From assembly GCA_002898215.1 (NCBI GenBank), contig BEIF01000001.1:291501-355500 (forward strand): a DNA stretch of 64,000 bases, written 5' to 3'. Within the stretch, counting starts at the first letter, position 1. The number at the start of each line of letters is the position of its first letter. The DNA comes from a bacterium HR29 (lineage in GTDB: Bacteria; Chloroflexota; Dehalococcoidia; Tepidiformales; Tepidiformaceae). Below the pieces are notes generated by a model that had not been told where the DNA came from, made no database searches, and saw only the letters and a program-made list of their open reading frames with translations. Position numbers and translations under genes: made by a program. This document shows positions 25,738 to 34,421 of this stretch, piece after piece.

Positions 25738-26253
25738 TCAGTCGAATTCGATGAGGGTGAAGACCGGGTAATCGGCCAGCTGGCGTCGGCCGCCCAGCGG
25801 GCGGAGCTCGATGACGAATCCGATACCGGCTACCACGGCCCCCAGGAGCTCCACCAGCTTCGCGGTCGCGCGGGCGGTGCCCCCGGTGGCCAGCAGGTCG
25901 TCCACGATGTACGCCCGGGTGCCGGGCTCCAGGGCATCGGCGTGGATGTCGAGGCGGCTCTCCCCGTACTCCAGGGCGTACTCGATGGTCATGCGGGCGG
26001 CAGGGAGCTTTCCCTCTTTCCGGACCGGCACGAACGGCAGCCCGAGCCGGTCCGCCAGCGGGCAGCCGAAGATGAACCCTCGGGACTCGATGCCCACGAT
26101 GGCCTCCGCCTCTTTCTCCCGTACGTCCTCGGCGAGCTGGGCGAGCACGTAGCGGAAGGCGTCGGGCGCCTTCAGCAGCGGGGTGATGTCGCGGAAGAGG
26201 ACCCCCGGCCGGGGGAAGTCGGGCACGTTGCGGATGTACGACTTCAGGTCCAC
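25738..26253 (-). CDS. apt: Adenine phosphoribosyltransferase
   Basis: Converts adenine and PRPP to AMP. The 171-residue product has the PRPP-binding loop AYIVDDLLATGGTARA and the N-terminal family segment VPDFPRPGVLFRDITPLL, plus VGIESRGFIFGCPLA. The start is GTG at 26253, 20 bases after the ThDP enzyme gene. It would recapture the adenine released by MtnP, encoded 1.7 kb further on in the same direction, though a hairpin separates it from that operon. Confidence 0.95.
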   Translation of the reverse strand: MDLKSYIRNVPDFPRPGVLFRDITPLLKAPDAFRYVLAQLAEDVREKEAEAIVGIESRGFIFGCPLADRLGLPFVPVRKEGKLPAARMTIEYALEYGESRLDIHADALEPGTRAYIVDDLLATGGTARATAKLVELLGAVVAGIGFVIELRPLGGRRQLADYPVFTLIEFD

Positions 26254-26273
26254 CGAACCCTCCGCCGAGCCCT

Positions 26274-27926
26274 TCAGCGGGTGAGCCAGGCGAACTGCTG
26301 CGGCTTCCTGCCCGCCCGGGTGTCGATCATGATGTTCACAATGCTGAACGTATCGGAGTTCAGCGCCGCTTCCAGCGCCGGCCGCAGCTCCTGGGGAGTA
26401 GTCACGAACCAGCCCTTGCCGCCGAAGGCTTCGGCGATCTTCTCGTAGTGAGCATTCGGCAGGTAGGCGTTGGGCGGGACTCGGTTGGGGTCGAGCTGGG
26501 TCGGCCCGCCGCTGATGCCGTTGTTGTTCACGATGATGACGGTGATGGGCAGCCGGTACCGCGCCATCACCTCCACTTCCATTCCGCTGAAGCCGAAGGC
26601 CGAGTCCCCTTCGATGGCCACCACCTTCTTATCGGGGTGCACGACCTGGGCGGCAATCGCCTGGGCGAGCCCCACGCCCATCGTCCCGAAGGTGCCGGCA
26701 TCGAGCCGGTGACGAGGGAAGTAGTTCGGGATGACCGTCCGGCTGATGTCCATCGTGTTCGCACCCTCGCTCGCGACGATGGCGTCCTTCGGCAGCAGCT
26801 CGCGGACCTCCCGCAGCACGCGGTAGTACCCCATGGGGACCGAGTCGTCGTTCTCCATCTGCCGGACCATCTCCTCGTTTTCGGCAGCCTTCTGCCGGAG
26901 CGCCGTCCACCAGGTGGTCTCGGACGGGTACTCCCACGGCTCACTGCGGAGGAGCGCGTTCAGTTGACCCACGATGGCCTTGCCGTCGCCCACGAGCGGG
27001 ACGGTGCAGGGCACGTTGTTGCCGATCTCCTCCGGCTCGATGTCGAGTTGGATCGTCTTCACGGTGGGCGAGAACCGCGGCGGCAGTCCGAAGTGGAGGA
27101 TCCAGTTCAGCCGCGCGCCCATGAGGAAGACGACGTCCGCGTTCTGCAGCGCGAAGGAGCGTGCCGGCGCTACCGAGAGCGGGTGGTCGTCGGGGATGAC
27201 CCCCTTACCCATCGGTGTGGGGAGGTACGGAAGCCGCGTCCGGTCGATGAACTCGCGCACTTCGTCCTCGGCGCGGGCGTACGCCATCCCTTTCCCGACA
27301 ATGACGAGCGGCCGTTCCGCCTGCTTGAGCAGTTCCAGGGCGGCGCGAACGTTCTCCTCCGGCGCGAGCGCCCGCGGCGGGTCCGGGCAGCGGGGCGGGA
27401 ATCGCACTTCCGACTCCTCCGCCGTACCGGTGATGATGTCGCCGGGTAAATCGACGTACACGGGGCCCGGGCGTCCGTAGATGGAGTGGCGGACGGCCTG
27501 CTCGATGAAGAACGGAATCCGCCTGGTGCTGTCGGGGCGTGCGCAGTACTTCGCGAACGGACGCGCCGCCTCGATTTGGGGTGCCTCCTGGAAGGCTCCC
27601 TGGCCGTTCTGGTACGAATCGTTGGCCCCGCCCAGGAGGATCATCGGCCATCCGTTCGCCCAGGCGTTGGCGAGGCCGGCGATGGCGTGCACCATTCCCG
27701 GGCCGCTCACGGCGAGGCAAGCGCCGGGACGCCCGGTGAGGTACCCCACGGCACCGGCGGCGTAGCTGGCCGCTTGCTCGTTCCGCATGCCGAAAAACTT
27801 CCCGCCCTCGCGCTGGAAAGCGATGGCGACTGGAACCACCGGGATGCCGACGATCCCGAACATGTAGTCGACGCCCTGCTGGCGCAGGCTTCGGGCGATG
27901 AGCGTTGCCCCGTCGAGCGTGGTCAT
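26274..27926 (-). CDS. Thiamine-diphosphate enzyme, 2-hydroxyacyl-CoA lyase/oxalyl-CoA decarboxylase-like
   Basis: A ThDP-dependent enzyme of 550 residues with the three-domain layout of the acetolactate synthase superfamily. The catalytic Glu is in MRNEQAASYAAGAVGYLTG; the ThDP/Mg motif runs from EGDSAFGFSGMEVEV to VIIVNNNGI. That GDSAFGFSGME form, and the C-terminus RAGRKPQQFAWLTR, resemble 2-hydroxyacyl-CoA lyase and oxalyl-CoA decarboxylase rather than acetolactate synthase. ATG at 27926 follows AGAGAGG; the upstream extension is short and unsupported. The next gene upstream is a crotonase, so a role in branched or 2-hydroxy acyl-CoA catabolism is plausible. Confidence 0.85.
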   Translation of the reverse strand: MTTLDGATLIARSLRQQGVDYMFGIVGIPVVPVAIAFQREGGKFFGMRNEQAASYAAGAVGYLTGRPGACLAVSGPGMVHAIAGLANAWANGWPMILLGGANDSYQNGQGAFQEAPQIEAARPFAKYCARPDSTRRIPFFIEQAVRHSIYGRPGPVYVDLPGDIITGTAEESEVRFPPRCPDPPRALAPEENVRAALELLKQAERPLVIVGKGMAYARAEDEVREFIDRTRLPYLPTPMGKGVIPDDHPLSVAPARSFALQNADVVFLMGARLNWILHFGLPPRFSPTVKTIQLDIEPEEIGNNVPCTVPLVGDGKAIVGQLNALLRSEPWEYPSETTWWTALRQKAAENEEMVRQMENDDSVPMGYYRVLREVRELLPKDAIVASEGANTMDISRTVIPNYFPRHRLDAGTFGTMGVGLAQAIAAQVVHPDKKVVAIEGDSAFGFSGMEVEVMARYRLPITVIIVNNNGISGGPTQLDPNRVPPNAYLPNAHYEKIAEAFGGKGWFVTTPQELRPALEAALNSDTFSIVNIMIDTRAGRKPQQFAWLTR

Positions 27927-27995
27927 GGCCGTAGAACCTCTCTCTGGGAAGTGGTGGTTCGGCATCATACGGCAGCGACGCCTACCGCGGCAGGA

Positions 27996-28802
27996 TCAGG
28001 CGTCGGCCCAGCGCGGCTCCCGGCGTTCGAGGAAAGCCGCCCGCGCCTCGGCAGCGTCGGCGGTCTGCGCCGCCAGCACTTGGTTCCGGTTCTCCAACTT
28101 GAGGGCCGTCTCCAGAGGCACCCCGGCGACGGTCTCGTTCAGCACTTCCTTCGAGAGCCGGAGGCCGAGCGGGCTCGAACGCCGGATCCATTCCTCTGCA
28201 ACCGCCCGGGCCCGGGCGAGCAACTCCTCGCGAGGAACGAGTTCGTTCACGAGGCCGATGCGAAGCGCTTCCGAGGCGTCGACGAGCCGTCCCGAGTAGA
28301 TCATGTCCGCTGCCCAGGCCGGGCCGACGAGCTTCGGGAGGAAGTAGCTGCTCCCCACGTCGCACCCGGAGAGGCCCAGGTTGACATAGGAACAAGCGAA
28401 GCGCGCCGTGTCCGTCGCAATCCTGTAATCGCAGGCGAGCGTGAGCGAGAGGCCGCCTCCGGCCGCCGGGCCGTTCACCGCCGCAATCAGCGGTTGCGGG
28501 CAGCGTCGCATGAGCACCATCAGCTCGGCGATGTCCTCTTGGAATGCGAAGAGGGTTTGGACGGGGCCCACCCCTTCGATCCAGGGGCCCTGCTCAGCGC
28601 CGGCCTTCAGGTCGAGGCCGGCGCAGAATCCGCGGCCTTCGCCGGTGATGACGATGACGCGGGTCGCGAAGTCGCGGTGGCGCGCTTCGAAGAAGCGGCG
28701 CAACTCCCGCACCATCTGGTAGTTCAGGGCGTTCAGCCGCTCCGGCCGAGCGAGCGTGAGGAACCCGACGGGCCCGTTCGATTCCCAGCGAATCGTTTCC
28801 AT
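27996..28802 (-). CDS. Enoyl-CoA hydratase/isomerase (crotonase fold)
   Basis: A 268-residue crotonase. Motifs: GRGFCAGLDLKAG and AAVNGPAAGGGLSLTLACDYR (CoA-binding oxyanion hole), then FACSYVNLGLSGCDVGSSYF at the active site, where the usual hydratase Glu pair is not obvious and an Asp (CDVG) stands instead. It may therefore be an isomerase or another crotonase rather than a hydratase. It precedes the ThDP enzyme by 69 bases on the same strand and is divergent from the liv transporter. Confidence 0.87.
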   Translation of the reverse strand: METIRWESNGPVGFLTLARPERLNALNYQMVRELRRFFEARHRDFATRVIVITGEGRGFCAGLDLKAGAEQGPWIEGVGPVQTLFAFQEDIAELMVLMRRCPQPLIAAVNGPAAGGGLSLTLACDYRIATDTARFACSYVNLGLSGCDVGSSYFLPKLVGPAWAADMIYSGRLVDASEALRIGLVNELVPREELLARARAVAEEWIRRSSPLGLRLSKEVLNETVAGVPLETALKLENRNQVLAAQTADAAEARAAFLERREPRWADA

Positions 28803-29042
28803 GGGGGAATTCTTACGGTGCTCCCGAACTTTCGTAAATGCCGGGCGCCCGGCCGAGAAAGACTCGCCAGCAATAGTGGTTCGGTTCCTCCTGACCGGTA
28901 GGTTCAGCCTTGCATTTGCCCAACTTCGCGCACCATACTACGGCGCGTTGCCGTACCTGCGTCCGGGGCGCAATGCCCCCAACACTTGCTGCGCGGAGGG
29001 AAGCTGGGTCAGCATGCACGCCGCCCGCGGGAAAGGTCAGCC

Positions 29043-29825
29043 ATGACGGTCGTCGCCGCTCCACCGCTCTTGCGCGTCCGAGACGTCACGATGCGTTTCG
29101 GTGGCCTTGTCGCTCTCGATTCGGTGTCGTTCGACGTGCCGGCGGGTTCGATCACCGGTCTCATTGGCCCGAACGGTGCCGGCAAGACCACCATGTTCAA
29201 CTGCATCACCGGTTTGTATCGGCCACAATCGGGCGAAGTGATTTATAAGGACCACGATCTGCTCCGCCTGCCGCCGCATCGGATCGCCCCGCTCGGCATC
29301 GCCCGGACGTTCCAGAACCTTGCGCTCTTTCCCACCATGTCGGTGCGGGACAACATCGCGGTGGGCATGCACAGCGTCACGCGCCAGGGGTTCATCAGCC
29401 ACGCGCTGAAGCTCCCGTGGGCCCTGCGCGAAGAGCGAGAGGTTGAACGCCGGGTCGACGAGGTCATCGACTTCCTCGGCCTGCGCGACGTCGCCAACCT
29501 CCCCTGTGCGGGCCTTCCCTTCGGAACGCTGAAGCGAATCGAGCTCGCCCGAGCATTGGTGTCGAGGCCGACGCTGCTCCTCCTGGACGAGCCGGCCGGC
29601 GGCCTCAACCACGAGGAGATCTCCGCTCTCGGTGACTTGATCAAGGAGATCCGCAGTCGCTTCGATGTCACGGTCCTCCTGGTCGAGCACCACATGGGCC
29701 TCGTCATGGGCATCTCCGACAAGGTCGTCGTCCTCGACTTCGGGAAGAAGATCGCGGACGGCACGCCCGACGAGGTGCGGCGCGACCCGGACGTCATCCA
29801 GGCGTACCTGGGGGTGGACGAATGA
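29043..29825 (+). CDS. livG: Branched-chain-type ABC transporter ATP-binding protein LivG
   Basis: ATPase of a LIV-type importer, 260 residues. Walker A GPNGAGKTT, a signature region LPFGTLKRIELARAL (LPFGTLKR in place of canonical LSGGQ), Walker B TLLLLDEPAGG and the switch His in VEHHMG are present; the LivG-specific ARTFQNLALFPTMSV element follows Walker A. ATG at 29043 is preceded by AAAGG. The stop overlaps livF by four bases. Confidence 0.93.
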   Translation: MTVVAAPPLLRVRDVTMRFGGLVALDSVSFDVPAGSITGLIGPNGAGKTTMFNCITGLYRPQSGEVIYKDHDLLRLPPHRIAPLGIARTFQNLALFPTMSVRDNIAVGMHSVTRQGFISHALKLPWALREEREVERRVDEVIDFLGLRDVANLPCAGLPFGTLKRIELARALVSRPTLLLLDEPAGGLNHEEISALGDLIKEIRSRFDVTVLLVEHHMGLVMGISDKVVVLDFGKKIADGTPDEVRRDPDVIQAYLGVDE

Positions 29826-30535
29826 CCCCGATCCTCGAGGCGAAAGGTCTCAGCGCGGCCTACGGCGAGCGTCCTGTCCTCTTCGGGATTGACTTCACCG
29901 TCCCCGAAGGGGGGATCGTCGCCGTCCTCGGCGCGAACGGCGCCGGCAAGACGACGACCCTGCGCGCCATCACGGGGCAGCTCCGGACATGGGGCAGCCT
30001 CGTCTACGCTGGCACGCCCCTCATCGGGAAGAGCACCGCGGAAATCGTCCGCCTCGGCATCGCCATGGTCCCGGAGGGGCGCGGCACCTTCACCGATTTC
30101 ACGGTCGAAGAGAACCTGCTGCTCGGCGCCTACACCCGGCGTGACAAGGACGGCATCCGGCGTGATATCGAGCGCATGTACGAGTACTTCCCCGTCCTCG
30201 GCCGTCGCCGGGACCAGCGGGCTGGCTCAATGAGCGGCGGCGAGCAGCAGATGCTCGCCATCGCCCGGGCGCTCATGTCGCGGCCGAGGCTCCTACTCCT
30301 CGACGAGCCCTCGCTCGGCCTCGCGCCCCTCATCGTGCAGGAGATCTTCCAGATCCTCGAGACGATCAACCGCGAGGAGAAGGTGAGCATGCTGCTCGTG
30401 GAGCAGGACGCGGTTCGCGCGCTGCGGCTCGCCGGCTACGCCTACCTGCTCGAAACGGGGCGGGTGGCGCTCCACGGCCCCGCAGAGCAGCTCCGAGCGA
30501 GTGAAGATGTCCGCCGAGCGTACCTCGGTTACTGA
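29822..30535 (+). CDS. livF: Branched-chain-type ABC transporter ATP-binding protein LivF
   Basis: Second ATPase of the importer, 237 residues. Walker A GANGAGKTTTLRAITG, signature SMSGGEQQMLAIARALMSRP, Walker B RLLLLDEPSLGLAP and the switch residue Gln in LLVEQDAVRALRLA (typical for LivF) are all visible. MVPEGRGTFTDFTVEENL is the LivF Q-loop region. It overlaps livG and is followed after 18 bases by livH. Confidence 0.94.
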   Translation: MTPILEAKGLSAAYGERPVLFGIDFTVPEGGIVAVLGANGAGKTTTLRAITGQLRTWGSLVYAGTPLIGKSTAEIVRLGIAMVPEGRGTFTDFTVEENLLLGAYTRRDKDGIRRDIERMYEYFPVLGRRRDQRAGSMSGGEQQMLAIARALMSRPRLLLLDEPSLGLAPLIVQEIFQILETINREEKVSMLLVEQDAVRALRLAGYAYLLETGRVALHGPAEQLRASEDVRRAYLGY

Positions 30536-30553
30536 CGCGGGGAGGGAGACGGC

Positions 30554-31441
30554 ATGACCGATTTCATCCAGCTCGTTCTCGCCGGCGCCGCCGACGGCGC
30601 GATCTACGGCCTGCTCGCTTTGGCGCTGGTGCTCATCTACCGGTCCACGCACATCGTCAACTTCGGCCAGGGGGAAATGGCGATGTTCGCCACGTATCTT
30701 TCCTGGTCGCTCCTCGATGCCGGTGTACCCTTCTGGGGTGCCTTCTTCGCCGCTATCGTCATCGCCTTCTTCATCGGCATCATCATTCACCGGGTGCTGA
30801 TTCACCCGCTGGAGGGGTCACCCGAACTCACGATCGTCATCGTCACCCTCGGCATCTACCTCTTCTTCAACTCCATCGCCCTCTGGATTTACTCGGGCGT
30901 GCCGAAGGTGTACCCCATCCCGGCGGGCGTTCCTCGCCAATCGTGGGAAGTGGGCGGGGTGTTCATCGTGCCCTACCACGTGACCATCTTCGCCATCCTC
31001 TTTGGCCTCATGATGCTCCTCTTCGCCTTCTTCCGCTTCACGAAGGTGGGGCTCGCGATGCGCGCCGCAGCAGCCCAGCCCCTCTCCAGCACGTTGGTGG
31101 GCATCAGCGTGCCGATGATGATGATGCTCGGGTGGGGTATCGCGGCGGCGGCAGGGGCCACGGCAGGCATGCTCTCCGCACCCATCGTCGTCCTCGAGCC
31201 GAACTTCATGGCGACCATCCTCATCTTCTCCTTCGCCTCGGCGGTGCTCGGCGGTCTCGATTCGCCCGTGGGCGCGGTGCTTGGCGGGTTCATCGTGGGA
31301 GAAGTCAGCGCGCTGGGAGGCAGGTACATCGAGTTCATCGGGAACGACCTCCAGATCGTGCTCGCTTTCGCGCTCATCGTGCTCGTCCTGCTCTTCCGGC
31401 CAGCGGGCCTCCTCGGCCGACCACAGGTGGTGAGGGTGTAA
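30554..31441 (+). CDS. livH: Branched-chain-type ABC transporter permease LivH
   Basis: Inner-membrane permease of 295 residues with about eight hydrophobic helices. The N-terminal signature LVLAGAADGAIYGLLALALV and STHIVNFGQGEMAMF mark LivH; AAAAQPLSSTLVGISV carries the coupling-helix (EAA-like) region. GGAGGGAG precedes the ATG. Three bases separate it from livM. Confidence 0.94.
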   Translation: MTDFIQLVLAGAADGAIYGLLALALVLIYRSTHIVNFGQGEMAMFATYLSWSLLDAGVPFWGAFFAAIVIAFFIGIIIHRVLIHPLEGSPELTIVIVTLGIYLFFNSIALWIYSGVPKVYPIPAGVPRQSWEVGGVFIVPYHVTIFAILFGLMMLLFAFFRFTKVGLAMRAAAAQPLSSTLVGISVPMMMMLGWGIAAAAGATAGMLSAPIVVLEPNFMATILIFSFASAVLGGLDSPVGAVLGGFIVGEVSALGGRYIEFIGNDLQIVLAFALIVLVLLFRPAGLLGRPQVVRV

Positions 31442-31444
31442 GCG

Positions 31445-32737
31445 ATGGAGATGGTTCGACGGATCGAATGGCGGCGGAACTGGTTCCTTATTGGCCTGGT
31501 GGTCGGCGTCCTGCTCTACGCCTTCTCCGGGCCTCTCGATGAGGTGAACGCCCGCACCGATGCCCCAGGGTCGGGGCTCCTCTCCCTGGCCGGGCCTATC
31601 GGCGTCGGTCTGCTCTTCTTCGGGGTCGTCGGGATCCTCACCCTCGTTGCCGCGCGCGTTCTCGGCCCCATCGCCGCGAAGAGCGCTACCAACCGGCGGC
31701 TCATGCAGGGGCTAGGAGCGGCCATTCTCCTCCTGGCCTTCGTCTTCCTCCCCTGGTACTACGACATCTTCCCCTACGCGACGCTGTACAAGCTCACCAT
31801 CGCCCTCCAGTGGGTGATGGTCATCATCGGCATCAACTTGCTTACGGGATACACGGGCCAGATCTCGCTGGGCCAGGGCGCCTTCTTCGCCATCGGCGGC
31901 TACACCCTGGGCATCGCATCGTTCCATGAGTGGAGCCTTCCCTGGGCCATCAGCTTGCTCATCGCGCCGGTCATCACCGGCATCCTCGGCTTTCTCGTCG
32001 GGATCCCGTCGCTACGGCTGAAGGGACCCTACCTCGCCCTGGCGACGCTCGCCTTCGCGGTGATCGTCATGCCCATCGCCAAGCGCTTCGAGGAGTTCAC
32101 GGGCGGCGTCCAGGGCATCGCCATGTTCGGGAAGATCAAGCTGTGGGACGTCTTCGCCGACCACTCGGATTACTTCTGGTACTACTTGTCGCTGGCGGCT
32201 GCCGTCCTCATGCTCGTTTTCGTCTGGAACATCATGCACGGGCGTATCGGCCGTGCCCTCATCGCCATCCGGGACAACGAGATCGCGGCTTCGGCGATGG
32301 GCGTGAACGTTGCCCTCTACAAGACCACGGTCTTCGGCATCGCTGCCGCGTTCGCCGGCTTCGCGGGGGCGGTGAACGCGGCTGTCATCCAGTTCGCCTC
32401 GCCCGACCAGTACTCCACGCTCGTCTCAATCCGGGTGTTCGTCGGCGCCGTCATCGGGGGCGTGGCCTCGGTGCCTGGCGCGGTGTTCGGCGGCCTCTTC
32501 ACCCAGTTCATCCCGGATATCGCTGCCGATGTAAGCAAGGCCGCCGCCGATGCAGTCCAAGCGGTCATCTTGATCGTATTCATGTATGCGATGCGGGGTG
32601 GGTTCGCCGGCTTCGTCGTCCAGACGTGGCACTACGGCCGCCGCGGCGTCCAGCTCCTGCGGCCTGCTGCGTCGCGCGAGCCGGCCACCGAGGCTTCCGC
32701 GGCTGCCTCCGCACCGTCGCCGAGCGGAAGCGAGTAA
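31445..32737 (+). CDS. livM: Branched-chain-type ABC transporter permease LivM
   Basis: Second permease, 430 residues. An extra N-terminal pair or more of membrane helices (about residues 15-35, 50-80 and 95-110) precedes the LivM core, which begins near QWVMVIIGINLLTGYTGQIS. The LivM motif GIPSLRLKGPYLALATLAFA and the coupling region LIAIRDNEIAASAMGVNV are clear. A hydrophilic Ala/Pro/Ser tail ends the protein. The N-terminal extension is larger than in standard LivM proteins of about 320 residues but is seen in some relatives. Confidence 0.93.
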   Translation: MEMVRRIEWRRNWFLIGLVVGVLLYAFSGPLDEVNARTDAPGSGLLSLAGPIGVGLLFFGVVGILTLVAARVLGPIAAKSATNRRLMQGLGAAILLLAFVFLPWYYDIFPYATLYKLTIALQWVMVIIGINLLTGYTGQISLGQGAFFAIGGYTLGIASFHEWSLPWAISLLIAPVITGILGFLVGIPSLRLKGPYLALATLAFAVIVMPIAKRFEEFTGGVQGIAMFGKIKLWDVFADHSDYFWYYLSLAAAVLMLVFVWNIMHGRIGRALIAIRDNEIAASAMGVNVALYKTTVFGIAAAFAGFAGAVNAAVIQFASPDQYSTLVSIRVFVGAVIGGVASVPGAVFGGLFTQFIPDIAADVSKAAADAVQAVILIVFMYAMRGGFAGFVVQTWHYGRRGVQLLRPAASREPATEASAAASAPSPSGSE

Positions 32738-32754
32738 CCTGCATTCGGGTTTCC

Positions 32755-32776
32755 CCGCCGCACTCCGGTGCGGCGG
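32755..32776 (+). other. Intercistronic hairpin between livM and the receptor gene
   Basis: A perfect 9-bp stem CCGCCGCAC/GTGCGGCGG with a four-base loop TCCG lies 18 bases after livM and 38 before the receptor ATG. It lacks a U-run. Such hairpins between permease and receptor genes can stabilise the receptor mRNA or attenuate read-through, allowing different subunit amounts. Confidence 0.5.
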
Positions 32777-32814
32777 TGAGCCAAATACCAACGACGGAGG
32801 GAGAGACCAGGCAG

Positions 32815-34155
32815 ATGAAACGGTCCAAGTTCACGTTCCTGCTTCTCCTCGTCGTCGCCATCGCCTCGTTGGCCTTGGTGGCGTGCGGTGGCGATGACGA
32901 GGAAGAGGAGACGCCGGCGCCTACCCAACCCGCCGGCCAGACGGCGACGGCGACGGCCGAAGCGTCGCCGACGACGGTGAAGGCCTATGACGAAGGGGCC
33001 AGCGACACGGAGATCAAGATCGGTGGCTGCTATCCGTTCTCCGGGCCCGCCGCTGCCTACGGCACCATCGGGAAGTCGGCCGAGGCGTACTTCAAGATGG
33101 TGAACGAGCAGGGCGGCGTGAACGGGCGGAAGATCACCTTCATCACCTACGACGACCAGTACTCGCCGGACAAGGCGGTGCAGTGCGCCCGGACGCTCGT
33201 CGAGCAGGACAAGGTGCTCTTCGTGTTCAACACGCTGGGCACCCCGTCGAACACAGCGATCTGGGACTATCTAAACCAGAAGAAGGTGCCGCACCTCTTC
33301 GTGGCAACGGGCGCGACGAAGTGGGGAGAGGACCCCGAGTCGCATCCGTGGACGATGGGCTGGCAGCCGTACTACCAGGCGGAGTCGGCCATCTACGTTG
33401 AATACCTGACGAAGGAGAAGCCGAACGCCAAGGTCGCCATCCTGTACCAGAACGACGACTACGGGAAGGACTACCTGGAAGGCTTCAAGAAGGCCCTCGG
33501 CGCCAAGTACAGCCAGGTGGTGGTGAAGGAAGCGACCTATGCCACGACCGATGCCAGCGTCGCGCCGCAGGTGGCCCAGCTGAAGGAGTCCGGCGCCGAC
33601 ACCTTCTACATCATCGCCACGCCGAAGTTCGCGACGCAGGCGCTCGTTGCCGCTGCTCAGATCGGCTGGAAGCCCTTCATCCTCCTCAACTCCGTCTCGA
33701 GCTCCATCCCGGCGGTGATGAAGCCGGCCATGGACCAGGCCGGTGCCGAAGCCGTGAGCAACGTCATCACGACCATCTACACGAAGGACCCGGCGGACCC
33801 GGAGTGGGCGAACGACCCGGGCATGAAGGAGTACCTCGACTTCATGAAGAAGTACTACCCCGATGGCAACCCGAACGACGGGTTCAACGTGTACGGGTAC
33901 TCCGTGGCCAAGACGTTGGTCGAGGGGGTCCTGAAGCGTGCGGGCGATAACCTCACCCGCGAGAACATCATGAAGATGGCCACGAGCATCAAGGACCTCC
34001 GCATCGACATGCTCCTGCCGGGCATCCTCATCAACACCGCGCCCGATGACTACTACCCCATCGAGGCCGAGCAGCTGGCGAAGTTCGACCCCGCCGCTGG
34101 TCGGTGGGTGCGCTTCGGCGAGGTGATCGACGTTTCGAAGAAGCGGGGCGGCTAG
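32815..34155 (+). CDS. ABC transporter substrate-binding lipoprotein, LivJ/LivK type
   Basis: Extracellular receptor of the Liv-type importer, 446 residues. A lipoprotein signal ends in LALVAC (Cys about residue 24), followed by an acidic run and an Ala/Thr/Pro linker. The mature domain begins with DTEIKIGGCYPFSGPAAAYG, the usual type-I periplasmic fold start, and contains FVFNTLGTPSNTAIWDYL. A good GGAGGGAG Shine-Dalgarno precedes the ATG. Length and fold fit amino-acid, amide or aromatic-acid receptors; the ligand cannot be read from sequence. A strong hairpin terminator follows. Confidence 0.93.
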   Translation: MKRSKFTFLLLLVVAIASLALVACGGDDEEEETPAPTQPAGQTATATAEASPTTVKAYDEGASDTEIKIGGCYPFSGPAAAYGTIGKSAEAYFKMVNEQGGVNGRKITFITYDDQYSPDKAVQCARTLVEQDKVLFVFNTLGTPSNTAIWDYLNQKKVPHLFVATGATKWGEDPESHPWTMGWQPYYQAESAIYVEYLTKEKPNAKVAILYQNDDYGKDYLEGFKKALGAKYSQVVVKEATYATTDASVAPQVAQLKESGADTFYIIATPKFATQALVAAAQIGWKPFILLNSVSSSIPAVMKPAMDQAGAEAVSNVITTIYTKDPADPEWANDPGMKEYLDFMKKYYPDGNPNDGFNVYGYSVAKTLVEGVLKRAGDNLTRENIMKMATSIKDLRIDMLLPGILINTAPDDYYPIEAEQLAKFDPAAGRWVRFGEVIDVSKKRGG

Positions 34156-34179
34156 CGAGCCGTCATCGCACGGAAGGGT

Positions 34180-34208
34180 GCGGGCCGGGGCTCTAAGCCC
34201 CGGCCCGC
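34180..34208 (+). terminator. Strong hairpin terminator of the liv operon
   Basis: A perfect 13-bp GC-rich stem (GCGGGCCGGGGCT/AGCCCCGGCCCGC) with a 3-nt loop, 24 bases after the receptor stop, followed by TTCGTGTTCG. The U-tract is poor but the stem is very stable. It also faces the 3' end of the convergent tRNA-Val. Confidence 0.8.
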
Positions 34209-34223
34209 TTCGTGTTCGCAACC

Positions 34224-34300
34224 TGGTGGGCGATAGTGGACTCGAACCACTGACCTCTGCGATGTCAACGCAGCGCTCTAACCGTCTGAGCTAATCGCCC
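34224..34300 (-). tRNA. tRNA-Val (anticodon GAC)
   Basis: The minus strand gives a full cloverleaf: acceptor GGGCGAT/ATCGCCC, anticodon stem CTGCG/CGCAG with loop TTGACAT (anticodon GAC, reading GUC and GUU), and T-loop GGTTCGAGTCC. Discriminator A and an encoded CCA are present. Confidence 0.97.
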
Positions 34301-34311
34301 CGGACACCCCA

Positions 34312-34341
34312 AGGATAGCGAAGGCCCCCGCCTGATGCCAT
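34312..34341 (-). promoter_or_regulatory. Promoter of tRNA-Val
   Basis: On the minus strand ATGGCA (34336-34341), 18 bases and TATCCT (34312-34317, four of six) precede the tRNA by 11 bases. The same TATCCT box and 18-base spacer occur before tRNA-Glu(CTC), which supports the call. Confidence 0.5.
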
Positions 34342-34421
34342 CGGCTGCCATGCCCGGAACGCCGCCGGCCCGTACACTCGCCTTCGAGACTGCCAGCCCA
34401 TCCGCGAGAGGAGGCCGCACC

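Noticed and set aside
28849-28862. GCCGGGCGCCCGGC palindrome upstream of livG as an operator
   Set aside because: A short self-complementary GC run is expected by chance at this base composition, and it is not placed on a recognisable promoter.
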